From Acidobacteriota bacterium (GTDB taxonomy: Bacteria > Acidobacteriota > UBA890 > WLXD01): 64,000 nt of DNA. This document shows positions 54,719-63,571 of this stretch, one piece after another. The position numbers were made by a program, and so were the translations under genes. Every line of letters begins with the position of its first letter. Within the stretch, counting starts at the first letter, position 1. The notes under the pieces were generated by a model. The model worked only from the letters and a program-made list of their open reading frames with translations. It had not been told where the DNA came from and did no database searches. Location of the stretch: NCBI GenBank assembly GCA_012103255.1, contig WLXD01000002.1:186001-250000 (forward strand), given 5' to 3'.

Positions 54719-55347
54719 CACTGCAGTGCCTCCAGTGTCTCGCCGAAACGGACGATCAGTTCGTGGTCCTTGATCCCGGGAGAACTCTCGAGGCCCGACG
54801 AAACGTCGATGGCCCACGGATTCACGCGCCCGATGGCGTCCGCGACGTTGTCCGCCGTGAGCCCACCCGCCAGCATGAGCCGATAGCGATCGGACAGCGC
54901 TCGCGCGGCCTCCCAGCCCGCTTGCCGGCCGGTACCGCCATACTCGCCCGGCACTGCCGCGTCGACGAGGAGCGTGCAGTTCGAATACTGGCCGGCGAGT
55001 TCGAGTGCTGCCTCCGGGGAAGTGTCGCCGGCAAGACGGAGGGCCTTGAAGGCATGTCGAGAGAGTCCATCGGCCAAACCCGCTGGTTCGTCCCCGTGCA
55101 GCTGGACAAAGTCCAGGCCAACCGTTTCGATCGCGCTCTCAAGCTGTTCGCGCGTCGAGTCAACGAACACTCCGACGCGCCACGTTTCGCGAGGCAGGGC
55201 ACGCGCCACGACGGCAGCGGCGTCGGGCTCGATAGCGCGCGGACTCGGCGGATAGAAGACGAACCCGATCGCATCTGCACCTGCCTCCACCGCAACCTCG
55301 GCAGTGCGCGGGTCAGTCACGCCGCAGACCTTCCACCTGGGCTTCAC
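54718..55347 (-). CDS. trpF: Phosphoribosylanthranilate isomerase
   Basis: 209 residues, single-domain TrpF barrel: [32 protein letters not shown] at the N-terminus with the catalytic cysteine, [10 protein letters not shown] in the middle, and [14 protein letters not shown] followed by [14 protein letters not shown] at the C-terminus. It overlaps trpC by 4 bases. Confidence 0.95.
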   Translation of the reverse strand: MKPRWKVCGVTDPRTAEVAVEAGADAIGFVFYPPSPRAIEPDAAAVVARALPRETWRVGVFVDSTREQLESAIETVGLDFVQLHGDEPAGLADGLSRHAFKALRLAGDTSPEAALELAGQYSNCTLLVDAAVPGEYGGTGRQAGWEAARALSDRYRLMLAGGLTADNVADAIGRVNPWAIDVSSGLESSPGIKDHELIVRFGETLEALQ

Positions 55348-56144
55348 GACTTCACCTCCCCCAGAAGCCGGGCGAGTGCGTCACCTGGCTCAGGTGCGGT
55401 CATCAAACTCGTTCCGATCAGCGCAGCAGCGTAGCCGGCCTCCTCCAGACGTCGCAGTTGCTCGCCGTCCCGCACGCCGCTCTCGGCAACCGCCACTACG
55501 TCGCCAGGGATTTCCGATGCCATCCGCAGCGAGTGTTCCCAGTCAACCTCCATCGTCTGAAGGTTGCGGTTGTTGATGCCAATGAGACCGCTTTCAGCGG
55601 CAAGTGCTCCGGGTAGCGCCGCAGCTTCGTGAACTTCGATCAACGCATCCAGTCCGAGCTCATGGGCCCGCGACGTCAGCGCGCGCAACGGGTCTTCCGC
55701 GAGCACATCCGCGATCAGCAAGACTGCCGATGCCCCAGCCAGGGCCGCCTGCTCCACCTGGTAGGCGTCTACGATGAAGTCCTTCCGCAGCGTCGGCACG
55801 CCTACGGCTGAACTCACGTCTTCGAGCGCTTCGAGACTTCCACCGAAGTACCGCGGCTCGGTGAGCACCGAGATAGCGGCCGCGCCGCCCTTCTCGTACG
55901 CCATCCCGACAGCACGCGGCGAATAGTCCGCCTTCAACTGCCCGGCCAGAGGGCTGGCGCCCTTGACCTCCGCGACGACGCTCATTCCATCGGCCTGCAG
56001 GGCGCGACGGAAGATGCCAGGCTGCCGTCCCACGAAGCCCGCGTGTTCGACGCGTGCAGTCAGCTCGCGAGAGGGAACCCGGCTACGCTCCCGTTCGCAG
56101 CGTTCGCGGGCCGCGTCGACTAGCTGCTGAAGGCTGATCGTCAC
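55344..56144 (-). CDS. trpC: Indole-3-glycerol phosphate synthase
   Basis: 266 residues, stand-alone TrpC. Motifs: VAEVKGASPLAGQL (substrate lysine region), ISVLTEPRYFGGSLEAL, LRKDFIVDAYQVEQAALAGASAVLLI, GINNRNLQTMEVD and AVAESGVRDGEQL. Ring closure of the deoxyribulose phosphate to indoleglycerol phosphate. It overlaps trpD and trpF by 4 bases each. Confidence 0.95.
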   Translation of the reverse strand: MTISLQQLVDAARERCERERSRVPSRELTARVEHAGFVGRQPGIFRRALQADGMSVVAEVKGASPLAGQLKADYSPRAVGMAYEKGGAAAISVLTEPRYFGGSLEALEDVSSAVGVPTLRKDFIVDAYQVEQAALAGASAVLLIADVLAEDPLRALTSRAHELGLDALIEVHEAAALPGALAAESGLIGINNRNLQTMEVDWEHSLRMASEIPGDVVAVAESGVRDGEQLRRLEEAGYAAALIGTSLMTAPEPGDALARLLGEVKS

Positions 56145-57157
56145 GACGCATCACCCGCAGTCGCGTCCACTAGAGCCTCCAGCGCAGCCCGGGCAGCGCC
56201 TGAATCAATGGAGCTCGTGGCTGCTGCGATTCCACTCCGGAGGTCGTCCGCCGCGCCGCCCACGTAAATGGCAGCGCCCGCGTTGATCACAGCAAGGTCG
56301 CGTCGCGGTCCGACAGCGCCCCCGAGCACTTCGCGCACGTGCTGCGCGTTCTCCGCGGGCGAGCCGCCGGTCACGGCGTCGCGGGCCGCAAGCTCGAAGC
56401 CCAGTTCGCCCGGCTCGATCTCGAATGTCCGCAACACGCCATCGCGCCATTCCGAGGCCGTCGTCGGACCGAACGTCGAGATCTCGTCCAGCCCACCGGC
56501 CCCGTGGACCACCACCGCATGAACTGCGCCGAGACGTCCGAGAACCCGCGCAAGTGGCTCCACCAACCGCGGGTCGTAGACACCCACGACCTGCCGACGC
56601 GCACCGGCGGGGTTCGTGAGGGGCCCCAGAAGGTTGAATACCGTCCGCACACCCAGCTCTCGGCGCGGGCCGATCGCATGCCGCATTGCCGGGTGTTGGG
56701 CCGGCGCAAACAGGAAGGCGATGCCGGCGGCATTCAGAGACTTCCGAAGATCGACTGCCGAGTCGACGAGCCGTACCCCCAGCGCCTCCAGGACATCGGC
56801 GCTGCCGGAAGCGCTCGAGACTGCCCGGTTCCCATGCTTGGCAATCGGCACGCCGGCCCCTGCGGCAATCAATGCGGCCGTGGTCGAGACGTTGAAAGTG
56901 CCAGCGCCGTCGCCCCCGGTACCGCAGGTGTCCACGGCATCGGGACGTCCCAGATCCAGTGGGTTGGCCGCGGCGCGCATCGCCTGTGCGAAACCGACGA
57001 TCTCGTCGACCGTCTCCCCTTTGATTCGGAGAGCTACCAGGAAAGCCGCGATCTGCGCAGCCGTCGCGTTGCCCTCCATGATGGTGGTCATCGCGACCTC
57101 AGCGCGCCCGGCCGTCAGATCTTCGCCGTCGATCAGGGCCTGCAGAATCTCCCTCAT
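56141..57157 (-). CDS. trpD: Anthranilate phosphoribosyltransferase
   Basis: 338 residues. PRPP and anthranilate sites: VDTCGTGGDGAGTFNVST, KHGNRAVSSASGSADVLEALG and the ARRQVVGVYDP segment. No fused glutaminase domain, so TrpG is separate. Overlaps trpG and trpC by 4 bases. Confidence 0.96.
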   Translation of the reverse strand: MREILQALIDGEDLTAGRAEVAMTTIMEGNATAAQIAAFLVALRIKGETVDEIVGFAQAMRAAANPLDLGRPDAVDTCGTGGDGAGTFNVSTTAALIAAGAGVPIAKHGNRAVSSASGSADVLEALGVRLVDSAVDLRKSLNAAGIAFLFAPAQHPAMRHAIGPRRELGVRTVFNLLGPLTNPAGARRQVVGVYDPRLVEPLARVLGRLGAVHAVVVHGAGGLDEISTFGPTTASEWRDGVLRTFEIEPGELGFELAARDAVTGGSPAENAQHVREVLGGAVGPRRDLAVINAGAAIYVGGAADDLRSGIAAATSSIDSGAARAALEALVDATAGDAS

Positions 57158-57738
57158 CGACTCGACCTCCTGTTCTGCCGTGCGAACGCAACGAAGTTCG
57201 ACAGCACCTGACCACCCGACGGAGTAGCGATTGACTCCGGATGAAACTGCACGCCGAGAATCGGCGACGAGACGTGTTTCATGCCCATCACGATGTCGCC
57301 GGTACGAGCGGTAACCGACAGAGAGTCAGGCAAGCCGTCGGGGTCGACGACAAGCGAGTGATAGCGCGCCGCCTGGAATGGATTGCCGACGCCGGCGAAC
57401 AAGCCCTCATCATCATGGGTTACTGCGGCCGTCTTCCCATGGACGACTTCGGGGGCCGGCACTACCCGGCCGCCGAATGCCTCCGCGATGGCCTGATGCC
57501 CCAGGCACACTCCAAGAATGGGGATCTCCGCGCCTAGTTCTTGAATCAGTTCAATGCAGCAACCGGCGTCGGCCGGCGCGCCCGGCCCAGGTGAGAGAAC
57601 GATTGCCTCCGGGCGCAACGCTGCGATCTCGGAGATCGGCACGTCGTTGCGATGTACTACCAGTTCTTCACCCAGCACGCCGAGGCCTTGCACGAGGTTG
57701 TAGGTGAAGGAGTCGTAGTTGTCGACGACCAGGATCAT
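57154..57738 (-). CDS. trpG: Anthranilate synthase glutaminase component
   Basis: 194 residues from the ATG at 57736-57738, overlapping the trpE stop (ATGA). Class I amidotransferase triad: cysteine in ILGVCLGHQAIAEAFGG, with histidine and glutamate in GVQFHPESIATP. N-terminal ILVVDNYDSFTYNLVQ is classical for TrpG/PabA. A longer in-frame extension would lie inside trpE. Confidence 0.95.
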   Translation of the reverse strand: MILVVDNYDSFTYNLVQGLGVLGEELVVHRNDVPISEIAALRPEAIVLSPGPGAPADAGCCIELIQELGAEIPILGVCLGHQAIAEAFGGRVVPAPEVVHGKTAAVTHDDEGLFAGVGNPFQAARYHSLVVDPDGLPDSLSVTARTGDIVMGMKHVSSPILGVQFHPESIATPSGGQVLSNFVAFARQNRRSSR

Positions 57739-59258
57739 TGCTTTTTCTCCGTGGCTCGCACTGCCGACTCGGCCCACGCCAGTGCCTGGAGCGGTGCGGC
57801 TGCTTTCTCCGCTGTCTCTTCGAACTCCCGTGCGGCGTTCGAGTCCATCACGATTCCGGCCCCCGCCCGCACCGTCGCCACGCCATCGCGCATCACGATG
57901 GTTCGTATGGCGATACAAGAATTCATGTTCCCGGCGAAGTCGCTATAGAAAACCGCGCCGGCGTAGACACCACGCGGTGATCGCTCTAGCCCGTCGATAA
58001 TCTCCATCGCGCGAATCTTCGGCGCACCCGATACCGTCCCGGCCGGGAAGGACGCGAAGAGCGCCTCCAGCGCTGTGACGCCATCGCGCAACCGACCGCG
58101 CACCGAGGACACGATGTGCATGACGTGCGAGTAGCGTTCCACCGTCATGAACACGGGGACTTCTACTTCCCCGTACCGCGCCACGCGTCCCACGTCGTTG
58201 CGACCGAGGTCCACGAGCATCAGGTGCTCTGCGCACTCCTTCGCATCCGCAAGTAGCTCCCGGGCAAGTCCTTCGTCCACTACCGGGTCAGGATCACGAC
58301 GGCGGGTCCCCGCGATCGGTCGCGTTTCCACGTGGTCGCCGCTGACCCGCACAAGCATCTCGGGTGATGAGCCGACTACCCACCCCTCGCCCGTGTCAAA
58401 GCAGTACATATACGGCGACGGATTAACGGCACGGAGAGCGCGATAGACCGTAACCGGGTCGGCGCTGACCTCGCACTGCATCGCCCGTGAGAGCACGAGC
58501 TGGAAGACATCACCTGCTTGAATGTGACTCTTCACGAGATCGACGGCCCGACTGAACTCGGGCTCCGAGAGATCCGAACTCGCCGTCAGCGGTGGGGCGC
58601 TATCCGGCGCCACAACATCGAGGCGAGTCATCGGCACGTCCGCACCGCCGAGCAGGCGCAGGCTCTCGTCGATCCGACGACAGGCCTCTTCGTAGGCTTC
58701 CCGCAGCGCCTCGGACGACTGGCAATCCGTCACGTGCGCGTTGCCAACAACCTGGACGCGATGACGCAGGTGATCGAAGGCGATCAGCGTGTCGTAGTAG
58801 CCGAACCAGCACCACGGCGTGTCACCTGCGTTCGCATCGGGAAGATCCTCGACCCAACGGGCGGCGTCGTATCCGATGTAGCCGACGGCGCCCCCGGCGA
58901 ACGGCGGGCATCCGGGAACGCTTGCTGCCCGGTACCGGGCGTCGAGGCCACCAAGAACCGCGACCGGATCTCCGGGGCGCTCATGTTCCTCACCATCCGG
59001 GAGCCGCGTCACGATTCCGCTCTGCGTGCCCACAACTTCCAGAAACGGATTGCCCCCCAGATACGAGTATCGTCCGATCGATTCACCGCCCTCCGCGCTC
59101 TCGAGCAGGAACGGGCGCCGCATCGACGGGAAAAGGCGTGCGGCAGCCGCGACTGGGGTCAACAGGTCGCCGAGCAGTTCGACCCGCACAGGCACCATCG
59201 CCTGATCGGTCGCCAGCACAGCGAAGTCCTCAAACGTCGGCGAGTAAGTCGGCTTCAT
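57735..59258 (-). CDS. trpE: Anthranilate synthase component I
   Basis: 507 residues of the chorismate-binding family. The feedback-inhibitor pocket motif FLLESAEGGESIGRYSYLG is near residue 50; the catalytic half contains FQLVLSRAMQCEV, GSSPEMLVRV, RPIAGTRRRDPDPVVDEGLARELL, DLGRNDVGRVARYG and SFPAGTVSGAPKIRAMEII. The LLES motif predicts allosteric inhibition by tryptophan. First structural gene; a Trp-rich leader peptide precedes it. Confidence 0.96.
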   Translation of the reverse strand: MKPTYSPTFEDFAVLATDQAMVPVRVELLGDLLTPVAAAARLFPSMRRPFLLESAEGGESIGRYSYLGGNPFLEVVGTQSGIVTRLPDGEEHERPGDPVAVLGGLDARYRAASVPGCPPFAGGAVGYIGYDAARWVEDLPDANAGDTPWCWFGYYDTLIAFDHLRHRVQVVGNAHVTDCQSSEALREAYEEACRRIDESLRLLGGADVPMTRLDVVAPDSAPPLTASSDLSEPEFSRAVDLVKSHIQAGDVFQLVLSRAMQCEVSADPVTVYRALRAVNPSPYMYCFDTGEGWVVGSSPEMLVRVSGDHVETRPIAGTRRRDPDPVVDEGLARELLADAKECAEHLMLVDLGRNDVGRVARYGEVEVPVFMTVERYSHVMHIVSSVRGRLRDGVTALEALFASFPAGTVSGAPKIRAMEIIDGLERSPRGVYAGAVFYSDFAGNMNSCIAIRTIVMRDGVATVRAGAGIVMDSNAAREFEETAEKAAAPLQALAWAESAVRATEKKQ

Positions 59259-59321
59259 GGCTCACGCTCGGTGCGCACAAAGGTGGAGTGTTGTTGCATC
59301 ACGGTCTGACTCCGGAACGAT

Positions 59322-59447
59322 TTAGCTACGAAGTGCAGGCCGCGAGGCACGCCACCACGAATAGGTGCCACGGCACCAATATCGGTGGGGAGCTGACTCC
59401 CACACACCCGCTAGAGCGGTTCTCGTGTTGGTCGTCGCGTCGCTCAT
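59322..59447 (-). CDS. trpL: Putative trp operon leader peptide (four Trp codons)
   Basis: A 41-residue frame from the ATG at 59445-59447 to the TAA at 59322-59324, with GAGG eight bases before the start. Tryptophan is at positions 16, 24, 31 and 32 (the last two adjacent, in TYSWWRAS), which is 10 % against roughly 1 % expected. It ends 63 bases before trpE. The transcript can form several small helices: GGGAG with CTCCC (59388-59401, straddling Trp16), GGTGCC with GGCACC (59364-59377, beginning at Trp24), and later pairings of GGTGG (the Trp31-32 codons, 59352-59356) or GGAGT (59309-59313) with the CCACC/ACTCC segment at 59282-59289. This suits ribosome-stalling control, though no classical U-tract terminator is seen. 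Confidence 0.7.
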   Translation of the reverse strand: MSDATTNTRTALAGVWESAPHRYWCRGTYSWWRASRPALRS

Positions 59448-59465
59448 CGTTTTGCCTCGCCGGAC

Positions 59466-59484
59466 GCGCGTCGGAACGACGCGC
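59466..59484. promoter_or_regulatory. Perfect 8-bp inverted repeat upstream of the trp leader
   Basis: GCGCGTCG-GAA-CGACGCGC (8-bp arms, 3-base centre) lies between the Yip1 gene stop (59547) and the leader ribosome-binding site. No T-run follows on the minus strand. It could be an operator, a terminator for the Yip1 gene, or a 5' stabilising hairpin of the trp mRNA. A weak -35 element TTGACG (59520-59525) with TAGCCT 18 bases on (59496-59501) precedes it. The rest of the 288-base interval to trpE is the leader described separately. Confidence 0.4.
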
Positions 59485-59546
59485 TGATATTCGCCAGGCT
59501 AGCAACCGACGAGGACCACCGTCAATCACTGCTGGAGCAAAACGTG

Positions 59547-60341
59547 TTAGCCGCTTCCGAGTGTTGCCAGCCCCGCGCCAGCACCTGTCATGAGCAACCA
59601 GACGACGAATGGCAGCGCCCAGGCTCCGGCCCCTTTGATCTCGAGGAGAACGCGCGCGCCAACAGCAGTCACGTATATCCACCAGATGTTGAAGAGACTG
59701 ATCGACTGCAAAATCGTGGTCAGCCAGATCGGCGTCTCCTCGTCTACGAACAGCAATGCCAGGCTGAGTGTTGGCGTGGCGCGCGTGAACTCTTCGATCC
59801 GTCTGAACTCAGGGGGATCAACGGTCCAAACCACGGTCATGAACAGAATCAACAGTGCCGGGGTTATCACCGCGCCCACGGCGGCAACGCCAAATGCTTT
59901 GATAAATCGGGTGCTGCCGCCGGAAACACTGGATCCAATCCAAAGGAACACGGCCACGAGCACGACGAATAGAACGAGGAAGAGATTGTTGACCGGCGCG
60001 ATAACGGGCGCCCACCGGTCGATTCCCTCTAGCATCGGCCTGATCTGCTCCGGATCGATCTCCTGGCCCTGCCGCTGCATTCCCTCGATCATGCCGATCC
60101 GGAATGTCTGCCGGGTGATGTCCGCATTGACGAGCCCCATGATCACTGCCGAAAGTGTCACCCAGATGACCGGCCAGATCGCCAGGATCGGGCGTGCGGC
60201 GATCGTCTCGAATGCCGCTTGTGGCGCAAAGATCGCATTGACGGTAGGGCCGAAAATCGCGGCAACACCGCGCGGGCCGTCGTCGTACTGCTCGATGTAG
60301 TCCTCGACACTCGGCCGATCGGCCTTCTGCTGATCGTTCAT
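59547..60341 (-). CDS. Yip1-domain membrane protein
   Basis: 264 residues with five hydrophobic segments (about 49-70, 116-138, 148-172, 195-230 and 240-262) and the Yip1-family pattern: an N-terminal FAPQAAFETIAARPILAIWPVIW and a C-terminal SISLFNIWWIYVTAVGARVLLEIKG. Bacterial members have no established biochemical role. It lies between aroDE (4-base overlap) and the trp leader region. Confidence 0.75.
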   Translation of the reverse strand: MNDQQKADRPSVEDYIEQYDDGPRGVAAIFGPTVNAIFAPQAAFETIAARPILAIWPVIWVTLSAVIMGLVNADITRQTFRIGMIEGMQRQGQEIDPEQIRPMLEGIDRWAPVIAPVNNLFLVLFVVLVAVFLWIGSSVSGGSTRFIKAFGVAAVGAVITPALLILFMTVVWTVDPPEFRRIEEFTRATPTLSLALLFVDEETPIWLTTILQSISLFNIWWIYVTAVGARVLLEIKGAGAWALPFVVWLLMTGAGAGLATLGSG

Positions 60342-61816
60342 CGCGCATTTCCACTCGGTTCGCCCTGAAGCCGACTCATCGCAGCGTCGCGCATGACGTC
60401 AGCGGGCGCCTCGTCGTCGAGCCACCACCGATACTGCGCCGCCGCCTGAGCCAGGAACATCTCGAGTCCATTTACGGTGCGACAGCCTCGTTCCTTCGCA
60501 TCCGCCAACAGCCTCGTCCATTGCGGACGATAGATCATGTCCATCACAACCTCATCCCCTTCGAGGTCCGTGGTCGGAATGGGCGATCCATCGGTCGGAA
60601 GCATCCCCACCGGGGTCGAGTTGACGATCACAGACGCACCCGGGCGAAAATCCGAAAATCCGCGAATCGCGCAACCCAGATCGCCCGTCGCAACTTCGGC
60701 ACGCGACACATCCCGGGCAAAAACCGTCACGTCGGCGCCGGCTTGTTGTAGAGCAAGAACGGCAGCCCGCGCAGCGCCGCCCGCTCCGAGCACCGCCGCA
60801 CATGCGCCGTCGAATTCGGTGGCGTCGCCGAGAGCCTTCCGCACACCAGCAACGTCGGTGTTGTGAGCGTCCCATCCGTCGCCAGAACGCCGGAGCGTGT
60901 TGGCCGCTCCGGCAAGCCGGGCCTCTTCGGTAGCGTTCTTCGCCACCTCGAGCGCGTTCGCCTTGAACGGCATCGTGACACTCATGCCTCGGAAGTCGTT
61001 TTCTGAAGCCAGCTGGAGAGATGTCTCGAATCGAGACCCAGTTACCGGCATGTACATGCAATCCGCGTCGCGATCGGCGAACGCCGCATTGAAAATTGCC
61101 GGTGAGAGTGAGTGATCGATGGGATCGCCAAGAAGACCGAAACGCCGCCAGTCGGATCTCCATCGCCCACACTGCAAGTCTTCCGCCAACTGCCGCCGCG
61201 TGTACTGACCGCGCGCCGTCGGCTCCCCGGCGTCCGGGGCGGCATAGATCCAAGCGTCATCAAGTCCGGCTAGCAACCGGCCGGCACCGCTCCACTCGCC
61301 CATCGGGAACACGAGTGTCTCGATCCCTGCGGCGCGGAGTTGACCACCCGCGCACAGGAGCTCGTGAGCTTCCGCTGGCGACTCGATGGCCGCCACCAAC
61401 TTCGCGCACTGCGGACGCAGGGCGAGCAGCCTGCCGACGACCTTGTCGACGTCTCCGGGCGTTCTCGTTTCGAGGTGATGTGACACAACCACCCGTGACC
61501 GCGCTCGATCGAGCACCTCCGGAAGCCAGGAGGCGGCTAGCTCAATGTCCACAATGGCGTGCGACGACTCGATCGCGGCCTCGAGGATCGCCCGGCGGCT
61601 GGTCTCTGTGCTCTCCCAGAGACCGCCTTGTTGTTCCGAACGACAGGTTGCGACAACTGGCCCATTCACCAGGGCCAGCAAGCCAGCGACTTCGGATGGC
61701 TCCGGCGGTGCCGCCAGCGCGTCGAGCCGAACCTCCACAAGATCGCCGCGTGCTGCGGGCGGGAGAGTCTCGAGTTCAGCGCGATCGCGCGGCGCCAAGC
61801 TGACGCAGATCTTCAC
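60338..61816 (-). CDS. aroDE: Fused 3-dehydroquinate dehydratase (type I) / shikimate dehydrogenase
   Basis: 492 residues from a GTG (61814-61816) that overlaps the preceding stop. Residues 1 to about 215 form a type I dehydroquinase, with the catalytic histidine in VVVSHHLE (His114) and the Schiff-base lysine in AKLVAAI (Lys139). From about 226 onwards lies shikimate dehydrogenase: FGLLGDPIDHSLSPAIFNAAF, the catalytic lysine in MSVTMPFKANA, the aspartate in AHNTDVAG, and the NADP motif LGAGGAARAAVLAL. Both active sites look intact, so one chain carries out two consecutive shikimate steps, as in plants and some bacteria. Confidence 0.95.
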   Translation of the reverse strand: MKICVSLAPRDRAELETLPPAARGDLVEVRLDALAAPPEPSEVAGLLALVNGPVVATCRSEQQGGLWESTETSRRAILEAAIESSHAIVDIELAASWLPEVLDRARSRVVVSHHLETRTPGDVDKVVGRLLALRPQCAKLVAAIESPAEAHELLCAGGQLRAAGIETLVFPMGEWSGAGRLLAGLDDAWIYAAPDAGEPTARGQYTRRQLAEDLQCGRWRSDWRRFGLLGDPIDHSLSPAIFNAAFADRDADCMYMPVTGSRFETSLQLASENDFRGMSVTMPFKANALEVAKNATEEARLAGAANTLRRSGDGWDAHNTDVAGVRKALGDATEFDGACAAVLGAGGAARAAVLALQQAGADVTVFARDVSRAEVATGDLGCAIRGFSDFRPGASVIVNSTPVGMLPTDGSPIPTTDLEGDEVVMDMIYRPQWTRLLADAKERGCRTVNGLEMFLAQAAAQYRWWLDDEAPADVMRDAAMSRLQGEPSGNAR

Positions 61817-62616
61817 GTCACATCGCCAATGCGATCAAGGGCAGTAGGCTCCTGAATCGTCGGGGTGTCGCCGCAGAGCGCACATCCGGGGTCGCGATCC
61901 AGTTGAACTACACGCGTGGTGGCGCCCCCGGCATCCAACATCAACAACTTCCCGAGCAGCGGAGCTGAGTGCCCGGCGAGGTGCTCAACCGCCTGAACGG
62001 CCATGGTTGCGCCGGCAACACCGGCCATCGGGCCGAGGATTCCCACGTCGCGGCAGGCCGCCTCTGCGGCCGGGGCTTCGCTGAATACGCATCGATAACA
62101 AGGCGTCTCCGGTGGAGCGAAGACGGCGACCTGACTCTCCGTTCGATAGAGACTCCCGCCCACCAGCGGCACGCGCTCGAGAGTGCACGCATCATTGATC
62201 ACGAACCGAGATGCAAAGTTGTCGGTGCCATCGAGCACCAAATCGTGGCCGGCAACGAGTTCTCTCGCGTTGCCGGCCAACACCCGGACCGCGGCGAATT
62301 CCACAGAGACACCGTGGTTGACCTGCGCGAGCCGTTCTGCCGCAGCCTCCACCTTCGTTCGCCCGATGTCTGCATCGCCGAAAAGAACCTGCCTCTGCAA
62401 GTTCGTCCGATCGACAACGTCATCATCGACCAGTTTCAGCCGCCCCACTCCGGCAGCCGCGAGGTACAGCGCGGCGGGACAACCCAGACCGCCGACTCCG
62501 ATGAGCAGGACAGACGCTGCCCGCAGCCTTTGCTGACCGCTAACGCCGAAACCCGGCAGAGCCAGGTGAGCTTGATAGCGCTCCAGCTCCTCGGCCGAGA
62601 GTTGATCAGTGCTCAT
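61813..62616 (-). CDS. MoeB/ThiF-family adenylyltransferase
   Basis: 267 residues of the E1-like superfamily that adenylates the C-terminal glycine of a sulfur-carrier protein. Motifs: VLLIGVGGLGCPAALYLAAAGVG (nucleotide), DDVVDRTNLQRQVLF, DGTDNFASRFVINDAC, and two CxxC zinc pairs (CYRC and CALC). No rhodanese domain is present, so it resembles MoeB more than MoeZ. Molybdopterin or thiamine synthesis cannot be separated; thiL is elsewhere in the window. It overlaps the CDF gene by 11 bases. Confidence 0.9.
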   Translation of the reverse strand: MSTDQLSAEELERYQAHLALPGFGVSGQQRLRAASVLLIGVGGLGCPAALYLAAAGVGRLKLVDDDVVDRTNLQRQVLFGDADIGRTKVEAAAERLAQVNHGVSVEFAAVRVLAGNARELVAGHDLVLDGTDNFASRFVINDACTLERVPLVGGSLYRTESQVAVFAPPETPCYRCVFSEAPAAEAACRDVGILGPMAGVAGATMAVQAVEHLAGHSAPLLGKLLMLDAGGATTRVVQLDRDPGCALCGDTPTIQEPTALDRIGDVT

Positions 62617-63544
62617 GAGATTCGTTGGCCTGCAATCGCCAGTGAATCATCTGACGCGACTTGTACCCCTTGGGCTCGATCTGCACGGTGACGTGGCTGA
62701 TCTGAAACTCCTCGCGGGCGACATGGCGAATCGCATCCAATAACGCGTCGCACCGCGGCAAGCACTCTTCCTCAACCTCGACATGGCAGGACAGGGCATT
62801 CATGCCGGAGGTAAGGCACCAGATGTGCAGGTCATGAACGCCAACGACGTCGTTGAGGGCCGTAATCCGGCGCTCGACCTCCAGGTGATCGATTCCCGCG
62901 GGGGTCGCCTCCAACAAGACGTCCACAGACTCGCGGAGTAGCCGCCACGCGCCGATCACGATCACGACGCTGATCAGAACCGACAGCAATGGGTCTACCC
63001 ACATCGCGCCGGTTGCCCACATCGCGACTCCACCGAGCACGACCCCAACTGAAGAGAGCAGGTCACCGAGGATGTGAAGATACGCACCGCGCATGTTGAG
63101 ACCATGCGTGTGTCCGCTCACAAAGAACAGCCCCAGCGCGTTGGCCACGAGGCCGATCAGAGCGATCACCATCATCAGCGGGATGTCGACCTCGGGCGGC
63201 CGCATCAGGCGCTCCCACGCTTCCCAGACAATGAACGCCGAGATAGCCACGAGCACGGCGCCGTTGAGGAGAGCCGCCAGGATTTCCAGCCGATACCACC
63301 CGTAGGTCTTGCTGCGTGTCGCTGGCCTCTCCGCCAGCGCGAGTGCCGCGTAGGCCAGACCTAGGGCGAGCGCGTCGGAGAACATGTGGCCGGCGTCGGC
63401 CAGCAGTGCGAGGCTGTTGGACAGCCAACCGCCGATCGCCTCAGCCACCAGGATAACTGTGGTGGTCACCAACGCGAGGAGCAGGCCCCTGCGCTCGCCG
63501 GCACGGTCCCGGCCGTGGCTGTGATCGTGGGAATGGACGTGCAT
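62606..63544 (-). CDS. Cation diffusion facilitator (zinc/divalent metal exporter)
   Basis: 312 residues. Histidine-rich N-terminus (MHVHSHDHSHG), six transmembrane helices, the transport site ALLADAGHMFSDALAL (His/Asp ligands) in TM2, the corresponding residues in TM5 (MWVDPLLSVLIS), a His-containing segment SGHTHGLNM between TM4 and TM3 regions, and a C-terminal ferredoxin-like cytoplasmic domain with HDLHIWCLTSGMNALSCHVEVEEE. It exports Zn2+ or related ions against protons. Ends with a His/Glu tail. Confidence 0.93.
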   Translation of the reverse strand: MHVHSHDHSHGRDRAGERRGLLLALVTTTVILVAEAIGGWLSNSLALLADAGHMFSDALALGLAYAALALAERPATRSKTYGWYRLEILAALLNGAVLVAISAFIVWEAWERLMRPPEVDIPLMMVIALIGLVANALGLFFVSGHTHGLNMRGAYLHILGDLLSSVGVVLGGVAMWATGAMWVDPLLSVLISVVIVIGAWRLLRESVDVLLEATPAGIDHLEVERRITALNDVVGVHDLHIWCLTSGMNALSCHVEVEEECLPRCDALLDAIRHVAREEFQISHVTVQIEPKGYKSRQMIHWRLQANESHEH

Positions 63545-63571
63545 GACTCGATTCTACTCGGCCGGCACCGT

